DNA from: Micrasema longulum
Lineage: Eukaryota; Arthropoda; Insecta; Trichoptera; Brachycentridae
Length of the DNA: 64,000 nt
Assembly: GCA_022494885.1 (NCBI GenBank)
Contig: JAGVSM010003460.1
Span: 204,095-268,094, forward strand
Direction of reading: 5' to 3'
Positions 32,411-44,524 of the stretch are shown one piece after another; position 1 is the stretch's first letter, and every line of letters starts with the position of its first letter. Under the pieces are notes generated by a model. That model had not been told where the DNA came from. It did no database searches and saw only the letters and a program-made list of their open reading frames with translations. The translations under genes were made by a program, and so were the position numbers.

Positions 32411-32682
32411 GTTTTATTTTCTAATAAGAATAAGAAAACACAAAAAAAATACAAAAAATAAGTGAATAATGTATTTTCTTTCATTATTTTACGACACATT
32501 AATTGTTTTTCACCGTACACTGCGCAAATATCGTGAGCAACTTTGGTAGCTTTATTCCCTTGACAGAACGCGGTATCAAAAACGCTTATTTTTTCTGCTT
32601 GATATTCTATTTTTAAGGCTTGTAATTTAATCAACTAATATGATTTGTTGGTAAATAAAATAGTAATCAAATAAATCGGGTT

Positions 32683-32850
32683 GTGCCCCCGTGACTGATG
32701 TTGCGGACTCACGGATCAGAGGTCCGAGGTTTGAACCTCACTCTACCCTATCTTGATTTCCATTTTCTGTTAGTAAGTTACTAACAACTCGTTAAATATG
32801 GCCACCGAAATTGAAATAGTTAAGTAAATTATAAGAACGCTTAAATTCCT
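32683..32850 (+). mobile_element. SN3 tRNA-derived SINE
   Basis: The head 'gggttgtgcccccgtgactg', 'gcggactcacggatcagagg' and 'tccgaggtttgaacctc' is followed by 'ctaccctatcttgatttcca', 'gttactaacaactcgttaaa'. It shares this layout with 18241-18430. Confidence 0.65.
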
Positions 32851-33829
32851 CTTCTAAAAAAATATACACATTTCATTAAAGCAATTACAATTTATTGCAG
32901 AGGAGAAAATTTTCTATCAAATGAGGTATTTAACCTTTTTTATTTTGTTTTACGTTAGTGCTCATTTTTAAATAAGGTAAAAAACGGACACAACTTCAAA
33001 AAATATGGTGGCCAAAGTGCAGATTTCATTTATTTATTTATCCTATTTATGTGGAAAATGTTTAAAAAGGAATATGTTCATAATTCCACGCATTTTCAGG
33101 ACTAATAACATGAGTATATTGCATGGAAATATGAAAAACGGCTATAACGCTAATGCGAAATTATTGGATGGGGTGGAGCCTTAGACAAACACATTTAATC
33201 ACTAAAAGTAGGTGAAAAACATGTCACTCCAATTAATTATTTCATAAAACTGAAATTACGCATAGTCAATGGATAATCATGATATTGCGTACAGGCTTTA
33301 AAATTTAAACATACGCGATAAAACGTATTAATAACTATTTATACGTCGGCATCGACTGCACCACATTTCAATCACAGCAATTTTATAAACATACATTTCG
33401 TATTCCTTACGAAAAATTATAGTATTTTCACTATTTCACAGCTGGGCCGCCTTATTTCCTCGTCTCTAATTTGATAACCCAATTGCATTTATAGCACCAG
33501 ACTAAAATTATTGCTTTGTAAGTGCAATTTCCAAAGCGAATAGCACACGCTTGTAATGCTTCTTTGATACAATGTGTATCTAATTGCTCGTAAATCTATC
33601 ACATGCGCTTTGCAACAGATGTAGCGTTCAAGTAACGTACAACCTTTTTGCCCCGGAAGTCGGAGGTGCTTGTGCAACTCAGTAATACACGCAAAGGCTT
33701 AACTAAGACTGCCCTTAAAGGAAACAAATGTTGTGTATTGCAATTTCCAGTGAGTCTTTTGAAGTTATGGGAAATTTAAGGATTTGATATATTTATTTAA
33801 GATGCACTAAAGTCGACATAGGAAAATAA
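32851..33829. other. No gene seen
   Basis: Mostly AT-rich. 33440-33720 is somewhat less so, with a 62-codon minus frame lacking motifs. Confidence 0.4.
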
Positions 33830-34077
33830 ATGCTTGTTGCAAGAGGTGAAACTAGTAGTTCATAATGGAGTCCTAGTACCAACCTTAATATGTGGAAGTA
33901 ACACATGGAATCGGAAAAACTAGGATAATCGTATAATAATAGGCTAAATGCTGTCAAAATGCAAGTTCTCAGGTTTATATTTGGTAAAACTATTTAGGTA
34001 CAAATGTTGAGATCTGTGTAGTTTGCAAGGCTGAGACAAACATTATTGATGAAATTAAGAAAGTGGTGCTGCGTTGT
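33830..34077 (+). pseudogene. LINE fragment of a further lineage: RT C-terminal region
   Basis: Broken plus-strand reading: 'VHNGVLVPTLICGSNTWNRK', a shift, 'LNAVKMQVLRFIFGKT' and later 'ARLRQTLLMKLRKWCC'. This matches the well-known pattern 'VLIYGSETW..NAVEMRFLR' found in RT C-termini of RTE/Outcast-type LINEs. It is heavily decayed, flanked on the right by an FB1 arm. Confidence 0.6.
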
Positions 34078-34240
34078 TTAAAATCTAGACATTTACAGGG
34101 TTTACGTCCTGCTGTTAGCTAGTTGAAGTGATTATATTTCCAACAGTGTTACATTCATCATTCTGCCAATGTTAGAAAAATTGTAGTTTTTCAACTGATC
34201 CATTTGTTGATTTTTGTGGAATAAAAGAACTATAGCTGTG
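34078..34240 (-). repeat. FB1 arm, degenerate
   Basis: 'aaatctagacatttacaggg', 'tgttacattcatcattctgc' and 'tgatccatttgttgattttt' follow FB1 order. It is more diverged than most copies. Confidence 0.55.
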
Positions 34241-35494
34241 AAGTAAAAACATCTAATAAAAAAAACAATATTCTAGATATATTTAACACTCTATATAATA
34301 GGTACAGAAGAGAAGTAACACGCTTGATTATACGTTTTGCCTTTTTTTGCTCTTTATTTCTCGTCATCTATCCAAATACGATTTCACACTTCTACTTTCC
34401 TTAACTCATCTTTGATCACTGCTCATCACTTTCCTTCCTACTGTTTCCTTGTTTTGTCCCTATTTATTTAATTTAAATTAATATAAATAACGTTTTTTAA
34501 TTACTAAATATATTTTTTTTATAGTGCTTAAACCATCATTTTATTTAAATGAAATTGAATAAGTAAGTAATTACATGTAATTGGATGGCAGGCCCTGCTG
34601 TTCATTAGTTTTAATAAAATAACCAAGTATGAACATTTTACCCGTACATCTGTTTATATTAAAAATAAATAAAATAGAGGCTTTGCGTAGGTAAGAATTT
34701 CTAAATAGTTGTTAACACCCACAAGAAAACTTTCAATATTTTTTTTTTTAAATCCATATTTTTAAAGTTATTTGGAAGTTCATATTTTATTTTTATTTAA
34801 AACAAAATAAATTTATGAAAAAGCGCTACAATGAGATTTAAAAAATATGATTTCAGAATTCACGAATCATCAAATATGAGCGGTTTTTTTACTAACAAGA
34901 CTTATCTGGGTTTAAACCGAAATTAAATCATTCAATTAAAATTAAATACAACTTTTATAGATAAATGCTATTTGCAGAGATAAATAAATTTAACCGAGAT
35001 AACTATTTTTGTACGTAGATAAATTTAACGTCATTTATACCTGCTTTTGAGAAAGGTGTCTCCTACAAACATCCCTTGGTAAAGTAGTAGCAACTACATC
35101 AAAGCTTTGTTAAAAACACAATACTGCACCATAAAAAGCCTTTACACAAACTTTAGTATTTTTTACAAAACAAGTGGGCTTATAAATCCAACTGGTAAGT
35201 CTAGGTATAAAAAAAAGAACACGGAAGTTCACATTTTTCTATTTCCAAGACAAATTATTTTTTGTAAGTATTATTTATGTGTTCCGTAAAGTACATTTTT
35301 ATTTAAATTATCAAAATAAGCTAAAAAACGTATTTATGTAGAAAAATTATAAAATTATTTTTATGACATTTTTAATATAACTACATAGAAATACACATTT
35401 TTTTCATTTGCATAATTAAATTTTTTATTTATTTTTTAGTAAAAATCTATCACTACAAGTGATTTTCCATGTCTTTTACAATATTTTTTTTGCA
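34241..35494. other. Long AT-rich stretch, no gene seen
   Basis: Includes a pyrimidine-rich patch at 34340-34460. No recognised element or frame. Confidence 0.4.
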
Positions 35495-35893
35495 CGTTCC
35501 CAACCAAGTCACCAGAAGTCAAATGTTTTAATCTTCCAAGAGCTACTTTTGTTTTATGCCCCAATGCTCTAAATGTGTAGAATAGTCAATTCTTCACATA
35601 ACTTGGAATTCTTTGGAATAGATCTTCTGGCTTTTCGAAAATCTCTTCATCACTAAAACAATGTGGGATGGATTGGCATGGTTAATCTCGAAGTTTTATA
35701 TGTTGATCGTGTTTATGAACATATTGTATACCATTATTTTACTACCCTTGTTTGTCTTTGCTACATAATTTTATGTTCATTTTGTTCAGTTTCTTGTATG
35801 TATGTCTCTTCATGTAACTGTTGTAATTAGCGTAAGCCGTATATACTCGTATAATAAATAAATAGAAAATGATTTCACAAAAAAAAAAAAATT
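35495..35893 (+). pseudogene. LINE fragment: RT C-terminal tail and 3' UTR
   Basis: The broken reading 'KSPEVKCFNLPRATFVLCPN', 'ALNV*NSQ', 'NRSSGFSKISSSLK' fits the final RT segment ('..R..T..FGPKAFNVWNSLP'). The 3' UTR has 'gcgtaagccgtatatactcg' and ends 'aataaataaatag' before a poly(A) at 35877-35893. Confidence 0.55.
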
Positions 35894-35980
35894 TAATATA
35901 AATATTTTTTTATCCAATTTTTAGTTCAATAACGCAATTTCTTCAAATAAAAATAAACTATTTTGCAAATTAGTTGTTAT

Positions 35981-36348
35981 TATACAGGGTGTTCTTTTAA
36001 CCCTATCACATCCAAAACCACGATAATCAGTATGGGCAAGAAGACATATTGGCACATTAGAATTTTTTTTTAACGAATAAAAATTAAAAAAATTAAATAT
36101 TTAAAAAATCAAATGGTTGCTTATTTCTGCAGGGGTGAAACGAGGAGGAGAAAGGAGGGAGTCTGACACTGCGCCGCGCTCCTCTCACTTATCTCTGGCA
36201 GAAGTAAGCAACCATTTGTTTTTTTAAAATATTTTATTTAAAAAAATTCTTTGTTCTAAATATGTTTTAAAATATGCTTATATGTCTTCTTGCCCATACT
36301 GATCATTGTGGTTTCGGGTGTGACAGGGTTTAAAGAACACCCTGTATA
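35981..36348. mobile_element. MITE with long inverted termini ending TACAGGGTGTTC
   Basis: The left end TATACAGGGTGTTCTTTTAA, 'ccctatcacatcc' and 'cagtatgggcaagaagacat' is mirrored by the right end 'atgtcttcttgcccatactg', 'gtgtgacagggttta' and 'gaacaccctgtata'. A second inner pair is 'ggttgcttatttctgc' and 'gcagaagtaagcaacc'. The arms exceed 100 bp with interruptions, and the target looks like TA. The core (36130-36185) is GC-rich. Ends of this type are common in Tc1/mariner-related insect elements. That link is an inference from termini only. Confidence 0.75.
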
Positions 36349-37060
36349 TTATGTTGTGCGACCCTGATGTTCCTCCCAAAAAAATATAATAAACGATTTA
36401 CTAGTTCTTAAGATGCCCATCTTCCTGCCATGCCTGTTCCTTTGACAATGTATGATTTGTTGTACCATTCGTATTTTCAATTAATATTTTCCCGGTCGCC
36501 TAGTGAGAACCACATGAGATCACAAACTAATATCACCGCAGGATTAATAAAGCAGGTGTCATGTAATACGAATGCATTTGAATCAAGATAAGACATGACT
36601 TAAGCTTAGAAGTAGAAAAGTTTCTGAACTAAGTTGAAAGCTATAGAGAAAACTTTATGAAAATGAGACGTGCGAGAAATAGTCAGGAGTCTGGTAAGTG
36701 AGGTAGAGTACAAAATATTGGTAGAACATGTAACGAAAAGTTCAAGAAACCATGAATTACTGTTTTACATAGAGTACTCTGTCGTTAATTGAAACTTTTT
36801 TTATGAAATACTTTTATTTATTAAATAGGTATAGAAACTCGTAATAATAATTATTTATTAGTAGTACTTATTTTTATGCATTCTCGTATATATGCAATAT
36901 GTTTTTGCAAATAATTACTTATTAACGCTCAAAGGCTGTTTCATTTAAGGCGATAATAAACAATTTACAAATAATAAACAAATGAAAAAAAAAATACTTT
37001 TTACTCAATTATTATTTAAATTACAAAAAAATATTGGTTTTTAAACATTGTTAAAACAAA
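36349..37060. other. No gene seen
   Basis: AT-rich to mixed composition, with no shared repeat and no frame of note. Confidence 0.4.
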
Positions 37061-38325
37061 TAGGGTCAAAGCACCAGTAAATGACCTCCCCCTAGTAAAT
37101 GACCATTGGTTAGTAAAAAATATAATAAGAATTGCTACATATGTCCAGTAAAAAAACTTTTAACACAAGAAACTATGACAAAAGCAGTAGGCGAACACAT
37201 CTTTTGGTAAGAAACAAATCTATCAGTTTTGAACTGTGAGTTGTCAAAAGGCAAAAGTGCGTCTTCCCGTTATTGTTCTGAGATTGATAGTGTTTTCATA
37301 AAGAAAGGTGTGGTAAGTGTTTTATTTGATGCTATTTCTTATGCAATTCTTTGAATATATCCAAATTCAAATGTGTTAGGGTGTCTTATAATGTTATGAC
37401 GTAACTAAATCTGAGTATTATTTTTACTAGGTTAGTAGTGATTATTCACTGGTGATTATGCTATTTTTTTAGAGTAATACTAATTATAATTGTAAGCCAT
37501 AAAAAACTCCACAAGTGCCAATGTATTTAAGAAAAATGTTTGCAATTGGTTGCTACACATCGATAGGGACAAGGTTGTCAATTTTTTTCAAGTACGAGAT
37601 TAGCAAAAGTTTACAAATCTGCTTTCCTTCCATACTCTTTACTTTTATTTGCTTTTTTATATTTTGATAATTTTTATGTTTTTCTTATTATGTATTTTTG
37701 TATAATTTAATTTAGAACGTACTATTATTTGGCATATGATTTATTGCTCCTATTTCTTATATTTCTTACTATAATTGAGTGAATTTCTATAAAACATAAC
37801 TAAATTATCATTTCAATTATGCTTTTATATATATATATTATTTTTCTGTTGATTTTAATGATACCACTATTTTGTATATTTGATTATGTGTGATTCTTAA
37901 TTTGTATAATTTATATTTTAAAAATTATTTCTGATTATCTTTTTTGCGTTGTATTCTTTGGAATTTAATTATTTATTACATTAACCTTTTTTTCTAGATT
38001 GTGATTCTATGTCATTATAATTTGATCTAATTAATTTTACTATGTATTTTTATTGTTATTTATTGTGGCTTGACACGGGCATAGCCTAAAAAGCCTTAAT
38101 AAGTTCATAAATATTTAATTTGGTAATTTAGAATGAATAAATAAATAAATATATAAATAATACTTGTATTTCAATTAAAAAGTAAAAGTACATAGAAAAA
38201 TTATTGTGTTTTTTATTGTTCTTTTATATTTTGTACTCTTGAATAATGAAATTTATACTTTTAATGTGGATTTCACTACAAGCTGAACCTTAAACGGTCA
38301 TTCATTGGTATTTTGACCCTATAAC
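37061..38325. mobile_element. Possible DNA transposon relic with short inverted ends
   Basis: TAGGGTCAAAGCACCAGTAA with 'atgacc' at 37061-37086 is mirrored by 'ggtcattcattggtattttg' and 'accctata' at 38298-38325. The ends are about 25 bp with few mismatches, and TA is the likely target. 37150-37330 is less AT-rich with a donor-like AAAGGTGTGGTAAGTG near 37310. The right half is AT-rich and includes a LINE-like 3' tail ('agaatgaataaataaataaa' near 38135), probably a nested insertion. No transposase frame survives. Confidence 0.45.
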
Positions 38326-39261
38326 TATTTTTTGGTCATCTGTGTGTTTGTTGTTTTCAATAGAATATCATTTTACATTGCTATATTTAGAGTCAGTGTG
38401 GATAGTTGTCCCACATTTCATCAAATAAATTTGAGGCGTGTTCGTGATCCAATTTATTTTAAATAAATTAATACAAAACTTCGTGTTACATTAAAAAAAC
38501 ACACGTTAAAAGAAAAATACGTTTTAAGAATGTACTAAATTTGGCCATCTATCCTCCTGGCTCCCGGGTAAGGTTAGACGACCCACTCCAGTACGGGTAG
38601 ACGACCTTAGACAAAACGGTTGTTTTAAATACCGACCGTTGTAAGTCATCATGTATTCAATCAATATATTTACAAGAAACTCCAAAGAATATAACTAAAA
38701 TTGTATTTATTTAAAAAATAAAACAAAACATATTTTTCATCATAAAATATTACATATGATGTTTATGACTAAATAAAAAATGACGAGTTTATCAGGTTGC
38801 ATCTATTGTTTTGATTAATCCATCTTGTTCAGCTCAACATCCTTTAAAATAACACTGTGTATTTTCAGTTTTTTGTCGAACTGAAACACTAATTTATGAA
38901 TGATTTTTGGATCTGGAAAAAAAACTAACATTTGTTTATTATTAATCAAAAAACTTTTCGTTGTTGGTATGGTAGTTTAACTAGGCTTTTAAAAAATAAA
39001 TCGTCTTCTCAACATCATTGATTGAATTTCCCCTAAGTTTTGGATGCTTGATTTACTTCCAATTTACTATTTTAAATTTTTTCCACTGCCTTAGCTAAAG
39101 CTTCTCCAGACCATGATCATTGTTCCGGCACCCCAGCTTTTATTTAATGTCAACGTGGCATTTTTAAACAATTAAAATGCATATTGATTTTAAATAGGGC
39201 TTCTATCCATATAAAGGCATATATCCGTACATGCGTCTATCTTATTTGTTGGGATTAACGA
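38326..39261. other. No gene seen; odd direct repeat
   Basis: 38575-38615 has TTAGACGACC and GTAGACGACC in direct repeat around 'cactccagtacgg'. Otherwise AT-rich without a frame. Confidence 0.4.
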
Positions 39262-39480
39262 CCCACGCAAATTGTCCTGCATTACTCTTATATTTTCCAG
39301 CCAGGACAGCTGGTTATTGATGTACTCGCCGTAGTGATTCTCGGGAAAAGATGACCAGAGTGGTTTTCCGTTGCCTTCTCTGGTGGATTCGGTGGGGGTT
39401 ACTTTCCCTTAGCTTGTTAGGTCTAGTATAGAGGCGCCAGAAACTCGCCATTCATTCTCTCGTTATGTGCTGTGATCACC
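39262..39480 (-). repeat. RF repeat, second copy
   Basis: Shares with 22373-22649 the words 'ccagccaggacagctggtta', 'gtactcgccgtagtgattct', 'gatgaccagagtggtttt' and 'gccttctctggtggat'. It then diverges. The left boundary is unclear and no target duplication is seen. Confidence 0.65.
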
Positions 39481-39765
39481 TGCCATGAGTATAATTCTAT
39501 TGTCCACGACGTGGGAGCTAACGAGTTGGACGAGTCAGTAGTGTGACGTTTGCGGCATTTTATAGAATCACACCCTCCAGCAAAATGTGACTCATTGCGA
39601 CCCTACTGACATTTTGAACCCCAATATAATTTTATCGAGTGAAAACAGCTAAAAAAAGTTTGATGATTTATTTTTATGCTAAAAATAAAGTTCACAAGAT
39701 CTCAAAAACATCGAAGTTCATCAGGTATATAATATTTCCAATTAATTTAAGCCTCTTTATAATGT
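39481..39765. other. No gene seen
   Basis: 39500-39610 is less AT-rich ('cacgacgtgggagctaacga') and may belong to the RF copy. No frame. Confidence 0.35.
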
Positions 39766-40072
39766 CAACAAACTACAACAGGGGTGGAAAATACCTTAAA
39801 TAAGGGAATATGGAAGTTTAGGCATTTACAGGACTTTTGATCTGGCATTAGCTGGTTTGAGTGGCCACTTTACACAATGTGTAACAATAACCATTTTGCC
39901 TATGTGTGAACATCCATATTCCTTAAATTCTTCTATTTGTTGATTCTAGCGAAGTTAAAGAGCTGAAACCTTTATTGTTGTGAAGAGATTCATCTGACTG
40001 AATTATTTCATCTACTAGGCAACGCTTGAAAACGCTTTTGTCTTCGAGCATTTGTACAAACTCAAATATTGT
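39766..40072 (-). repeat. FB1 copy: arm, centre and a stub of the opposite end
   Basis: 'gggaatatggaagtttaggc', 'gctggtttgagtggccactt', 'tgcctatgtgtgaacatcca', 'gcgaagttaaagagctgaaa', 'ctactaggcaacgcttgaaa', ending 'catttgtacaaactcaaata'. The last word is the FB1 outer terminus in opposite orientation, so the right arm has shrunk to its end. Confidence 0.75.
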
Positions 40073-40254
40073 AATTTGCCCTTACAATGTGTTTGGAGAC
40101 TCTTTTTTATATAACTGATATTATTTAATTGATTTTATTTCACTACTTGGAATTGTGTTTGATTTGATATGGCCATTAAATATTTTTTGAAAGAAAATTG
40201 ACTTTGATATTTTATCAATTTCTTTACATTCCATTCACATTTATTTTCAAATCA

Positions 40255-40800
40255 AACAAGCATAAAAAAACGTCTTCAAGCAATTAATGTTTATTCTATA
40301 AATAGTTGTATATGTTTATCAAAGAAAAAAACAAATTACGGACAAAGGCATTATACTTTTCTGGCCCCTAAGCTATACAACTTTTTAAGCAAGGACATAT
40401 TGGCGAACAAAATGAAAAACAATATTTTCAAAGCTAGAGCACATAAATGGACTGCTAAAAAGACTAGACAGGACGCTGAGGAATATGTTTCATATAAAAG
40501 AATGTAATTTTAGTTTCTTGAAAATCCTTTTTCGTTTTATTGATCTAGGTATGTTTTGATTTTTTAATTTTTTTATTTCTTTTGAATTTTCACACCAAAG
40601 ATGTGAAATTTTGTACAATTATGTATAAATAAATAATACACTGACACTCCGGAACGTGCTTGTGGGCCAGTGAAGTGGCTATATCCATAAAAAAAGTATA
40701 TATTGAATGTACCTACCTATTGTATAAACATTTTTGTAAACTATGTATTTTTATTTTATATTGGATGAAATAAAAAATAAATAAAAAAAATGTATTACGT
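40255..40800 (+). pseudogene. LINE fragment: RT C-terminus and 3' UTR
   Basis: Reads 'KKKTNYGQRHYTFLAPKLYN', 'FLSKDILANKMKNNIFKARA', 'HKWTAKKTRQDAEEY' to a stop near 40507. It then has a 3' UTR with 'actgacactccggaacgtgc' and 'ttgtgggccagtgaagtgg', ending in an (AAATAA)n tail near 40795. It is 5'-truncated and its short coding remainder is intact. Confidence 0.75.
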
Positions 40801-41906
40801 AAGGTTATATAAATTACTATAAATACATTATTTGTGCTACCCGTGTAAATATTTTTCATATTCCTAATATTTTGTTATATTCATGATTTTGCATGGTGTT
40901 TTTTACTAGATGTAATAATATTTAGGGTTCGTTTGCCTTTAAAATAAAATTGTTATGCCTTTAATTTCCATTATTTAACATCATGACGTAACAACCAACC
41001 CTTCCGTAATGAAGATATTACATAACGTTTAAGTGTGACATAATAACATGTGTATAAACCCTTTTAATTTGAAATCATACCAAGAGTCTAATTAAATATA
41101 GCAATCATTGTCGGTGAAATAATGTGTATTATATTACATAGAAGTACGCGTGGAACATACTCGTTTCTACAGCCATTAAGAGGAACAATTTAAATAAAAT
41201 AATAATGCCTCAGATAACTTGGCATGTAAATTAACAATATTATCTTTTGGTTAATTAATATTTACAATCATGTTAATGATTTTTGATAGTTGTATTTGTG
41301 AATTATTAGAGAAGCCAAAAAACAATTTTAATTAGCATATTTTAGTATTAAATATATAAATATAGCGACATATTTGATTTATATAAATTTTAATTTAAAA
41401 AGTAACAAAAAATTGCAAAAAATCACAAATAATTTAGGCTATTTAAAGAAACAATTTCTTGCATTTTGAAATGGTTCGAGTGACACTACAAACCTACATT
41501 TATAAATTATTAATTTATTGATTCACAAGTACACCGCATTTTACGACTAAATATTTTTTTTAACAGCAAATAGGGTGTCATCGCCGACCATTTTATTTAG
41601 CAATTTTGAAACCAATATTAGTTACTGCTTTTTTTAACCGAGAATCTAACATACGTATATACTATGACATGGCTTTAACATAATACAAAGAATTTGATAT
41701 CTTTGAGAAATCAAGACGTTTATTACATTATAAAACTGTTTCATTCCGTAATTGATTAAGTGTTCATTTACGAAAACAAAAATAGTAAGAAGCGCAAATA
41801 TATATTTTTAAATAGTTTTAAAATATGAAAAGCTTTATGAACTGTATTTTTTTTAAACAAAACAACAAGCATTTTTTTAAAAGTATCTAAACAAGAAACT
41901 AAAATA
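40801..41906. other. Long AT-rich stretch, no gene seen
   Basis: No recognised element, tRNA-like box or coding frame. Confidence 0.45.
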
Positions 41907-42063
41907 AGCAAATATGTAACCGACATCGGGATTAAGAAAGAGACTGTCAGCCATAATCGGCTAACTTCGGATGATGATGAATGACAAAGACGACGCTCTA
42001 CAAAGCCGAAGTTAGGTGATTATGGCGCAGTCTCTTTCTTAAGCCCAATGTCTCTTATTTGCT
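41907..42063. mobile_element. Short hairpin element (157 bp)
   Basis: The left arm AGCAAATA, 'ccgacatcgggattaagaaa', 'gagactg', 'ccataatcggctaacttcgg' is mirrored by 'ccgaagttaggtgattatgg', 'cagtctctttcttaagccca' and 'ttatttgct'. The arms are about 60 bp with few differences around a loop of about 35 bases. No second copy is seen. Flanks are unique AT-rich DNA. Confidence 0.75.
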
Positions 42064-43059
42064 GCCAGAAACTGTAAATAGGTAGGTTAGACGTAGACAT
42101 GTAATTATAGGTATATTTTATAGGTCCAAAAATTTCCATTTTTTTACTGATAATATTTCATTAATCCCAAACTTTCAAAATTTTCCCTCTTTTAAAAAAT
42201 CGCACTATCCTGGATTCAAACTTAAGATATTAAACCTTTTTTTCAATTTTATATTTTGTTGCCCATTAAGGAATATTTTTACGTTTTTATAATATTTTTA
42301 TTTCCTTTTTAATTCATAAAAAGTACTTCCTAATCTTAACAATTTTTTTTTTCTTTTATCTTTATTATACAAAAATATTATACCTGTCTATTTATTATAG
42401 GAACAAAAATTCGTAAACATTTCTGGTTCTTAATATACATAATATAATAAACGTAGTACTTTATAAAATTAGTAGACATATAATTTATATTCTTATGTAT
42501 TACATTACTTTATATTTGTTTTTATTATATATTATTTATGTTTTGGTAACATGTATTCTTGGCACATATCTATGCTTTATATTTGTATAGTAACGATTAT
42601 TAATTTCTTTCATTTGATTAGCTAGGCACTTATAATTAAGTAGTTTTAGTTTTTTTGTTTTGGTTATATTAATATATAACTACTTGTACTTTATAAGATA
42701 AAACATCTTCATCTTAGAACAAGCTGAGCCATGTAAGATGGAGACTATCCTTAACAGAGAACGCTCCGTTTTCATTTTCTGTATACTATTTTTATATAGA
42801 TTGCCTGTTATGAAATATGTATACTTATCTTATGTAATAAATTTATAAAATAAAATAAATAAATAAATACCTACGAACAGGCCATGCCTTTGTGGGATTT
42901 TTTTGTTTATTATTCTTACTGTTAATATGTATTGTATTTCATTGCTATGTAATTATTCCCTTTTTTTGATACTCTGTTTCACCTCTTATGTGTATTAAAA
43001 AAACAAAACAATATGGTAATTAATAAAAAAACTAAAAAATTGAGTTGATCTAAATAAAA
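42064..43059. other. AT-rich, probable LINE tail
   Basis: 'aacaagctgagccatgtaag' and 'aacagagaacgctccgtttt' near 42720-42770 followed by an (AAATA)n tail at 42848-42870 look like a non-LTR 3' UTR on the plus strand. No protein is left. Confidence 0.4.
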
Positions 43060-43700
43060 GGTTTACACGCTTGCCACAAGTTGCTTGGCAAGTGCACGCA
43101 AGACAATCATCAGCATCCACAGTCAATCCTGAGCGTTCATTGGTTCAAGTCTACATCGAATCTATGGTTTCCTCAGATCTGTGCACAAAATACCGACACA
43201 TTCCTAAACCGCGACGAACTCTCACAGGCGTCCGCAACGCTATTTTTAAGATTCCACAAGTATTGAAAATTTTAAGTACTACGTCAATGTGAACCTTTAA
43301 ACATTAGTAACGATTTTGATTTATTATTGAACGGCCACTTACTGAAAACGTTACTGTTAAACGAAGTGACTCTTCGTATGACGGCAAAATCCTCAAGTGG
43401 AAGTCGTTTAATGCCAAGTGTCATGAAATTATCAACATTTTCATGTTTGCGTCATTACCCACAGCCTGTCCGACATTTTGTCAATAAGCACTGGCATTTA
43501 GATAAGTACTAGAGTTAACATATTGTGAAATATGAATGGTATTCGAGTGAATCATTTCCATCACCAGACTACAACACCCGACCAGTTTCCAAGAACAAAT
43601 ATTTGAGGAAATTTCTACAACAATCGCGGAACAGAGTTTTATGTAAATTGAGGCCCCTTAACCCTTACCTCGTTATATTGTGAACAAACGACAATACTTA
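43060..43700. pseudogene. Degraded coding-like segment, unidentified
   Basis: Clearly less AT-rich than its surroundings. Open stretches of 60-75 codons exist in two plus frames (43071-43292 and 43327-43512), and some reverse frames are also open ('ALRTPVRVRRGLGMCRYFVH'). None gives a family I recognise. It could be a decayed transposon gene. I assign no function. Confidence 0.25.
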
Positions 43701-44293
43701 AAATGATGTCATTTGATGGAGGAAATAAAAGTCGCACCTACTTTTTGTTAACCGCCAGGAATCATTCTACAGCTTTCTTGACAAGATTTTTCCATTATAT
43801 TTTTTAACAGCGGGCTAATTATTTATGCCATATTTTCATCTTAAATTAAAAATCTTCTCATCCACGGTACTAGAAGTAAATTTTAATTGAAGGGTACGAA
43901 TACTGAATTTAACCGTTTGTAGATTTTACAAAGATAAAAGAAAATCCATGAAAACATTTAAAATAAATTATTAATGTTTAACATGTATTCTTTACAACTT
44001 GTAATATCCTGAAAAATGCATAATTCTATGTATTTCAAAAGACCGTAGGTAATGTTTTTGTGTCTAAATATCGTTATATATATATTGTAACTGTTACTTT
44101 GGATTTGAATTAAAAACGTAATCCAGGAAGCGAAACATATGGGAGAAGTTGTAATACTTTTCTGTTAAACATATTTTATTGTATTATGTTGAATTATTTT
44201 CAGGTATGTAATTATTTAACTAAAATAATAATTATTTGATTCTCAAATTCCAAAAAAAAATCTATCTCATGAAACCTTTTCAAATTACAACTA
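43701..44293. other. No gene seen
   Basis: AT-rich, with a short (TA)n tract near 44076. Nothing recognised. Confidence 0.4.
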
Positions 44294-44422
44294 TGGTGTA
44301 GAGCATTTTAAAGAAAGAAAGATGGAAGTCTAGGCATCCACACGACTTATGATCAGTCATTGGCTGGTTAAAGTGGTCACTTACACACTTTGGAACATTC
44401 ACCATTCTGCCTATGTTGATCC
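44294..44422 (-). repeat. FB1 arm, left side of a pair
   Basis: 'gatggaagtctaggcatcca', 'tcattggctggttaaagtgg' and 'ttcaccattctgcctatgtt' are an FB1 arm in minus orientation. The opposed arm starts at 45037, so 44423-45036 is the variable interior of one FB1 copy. Confidence 0.7.
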
Positions 44423-44524
44423 AAAAAGTAGAATTGCATAATAACTTCCGGGACGTGTAAATGTACGTAAATTTTATGTACACTTTTTTAGCGATGCGTT
44501 TTTTTATAGTTAATAGAAAATGTC

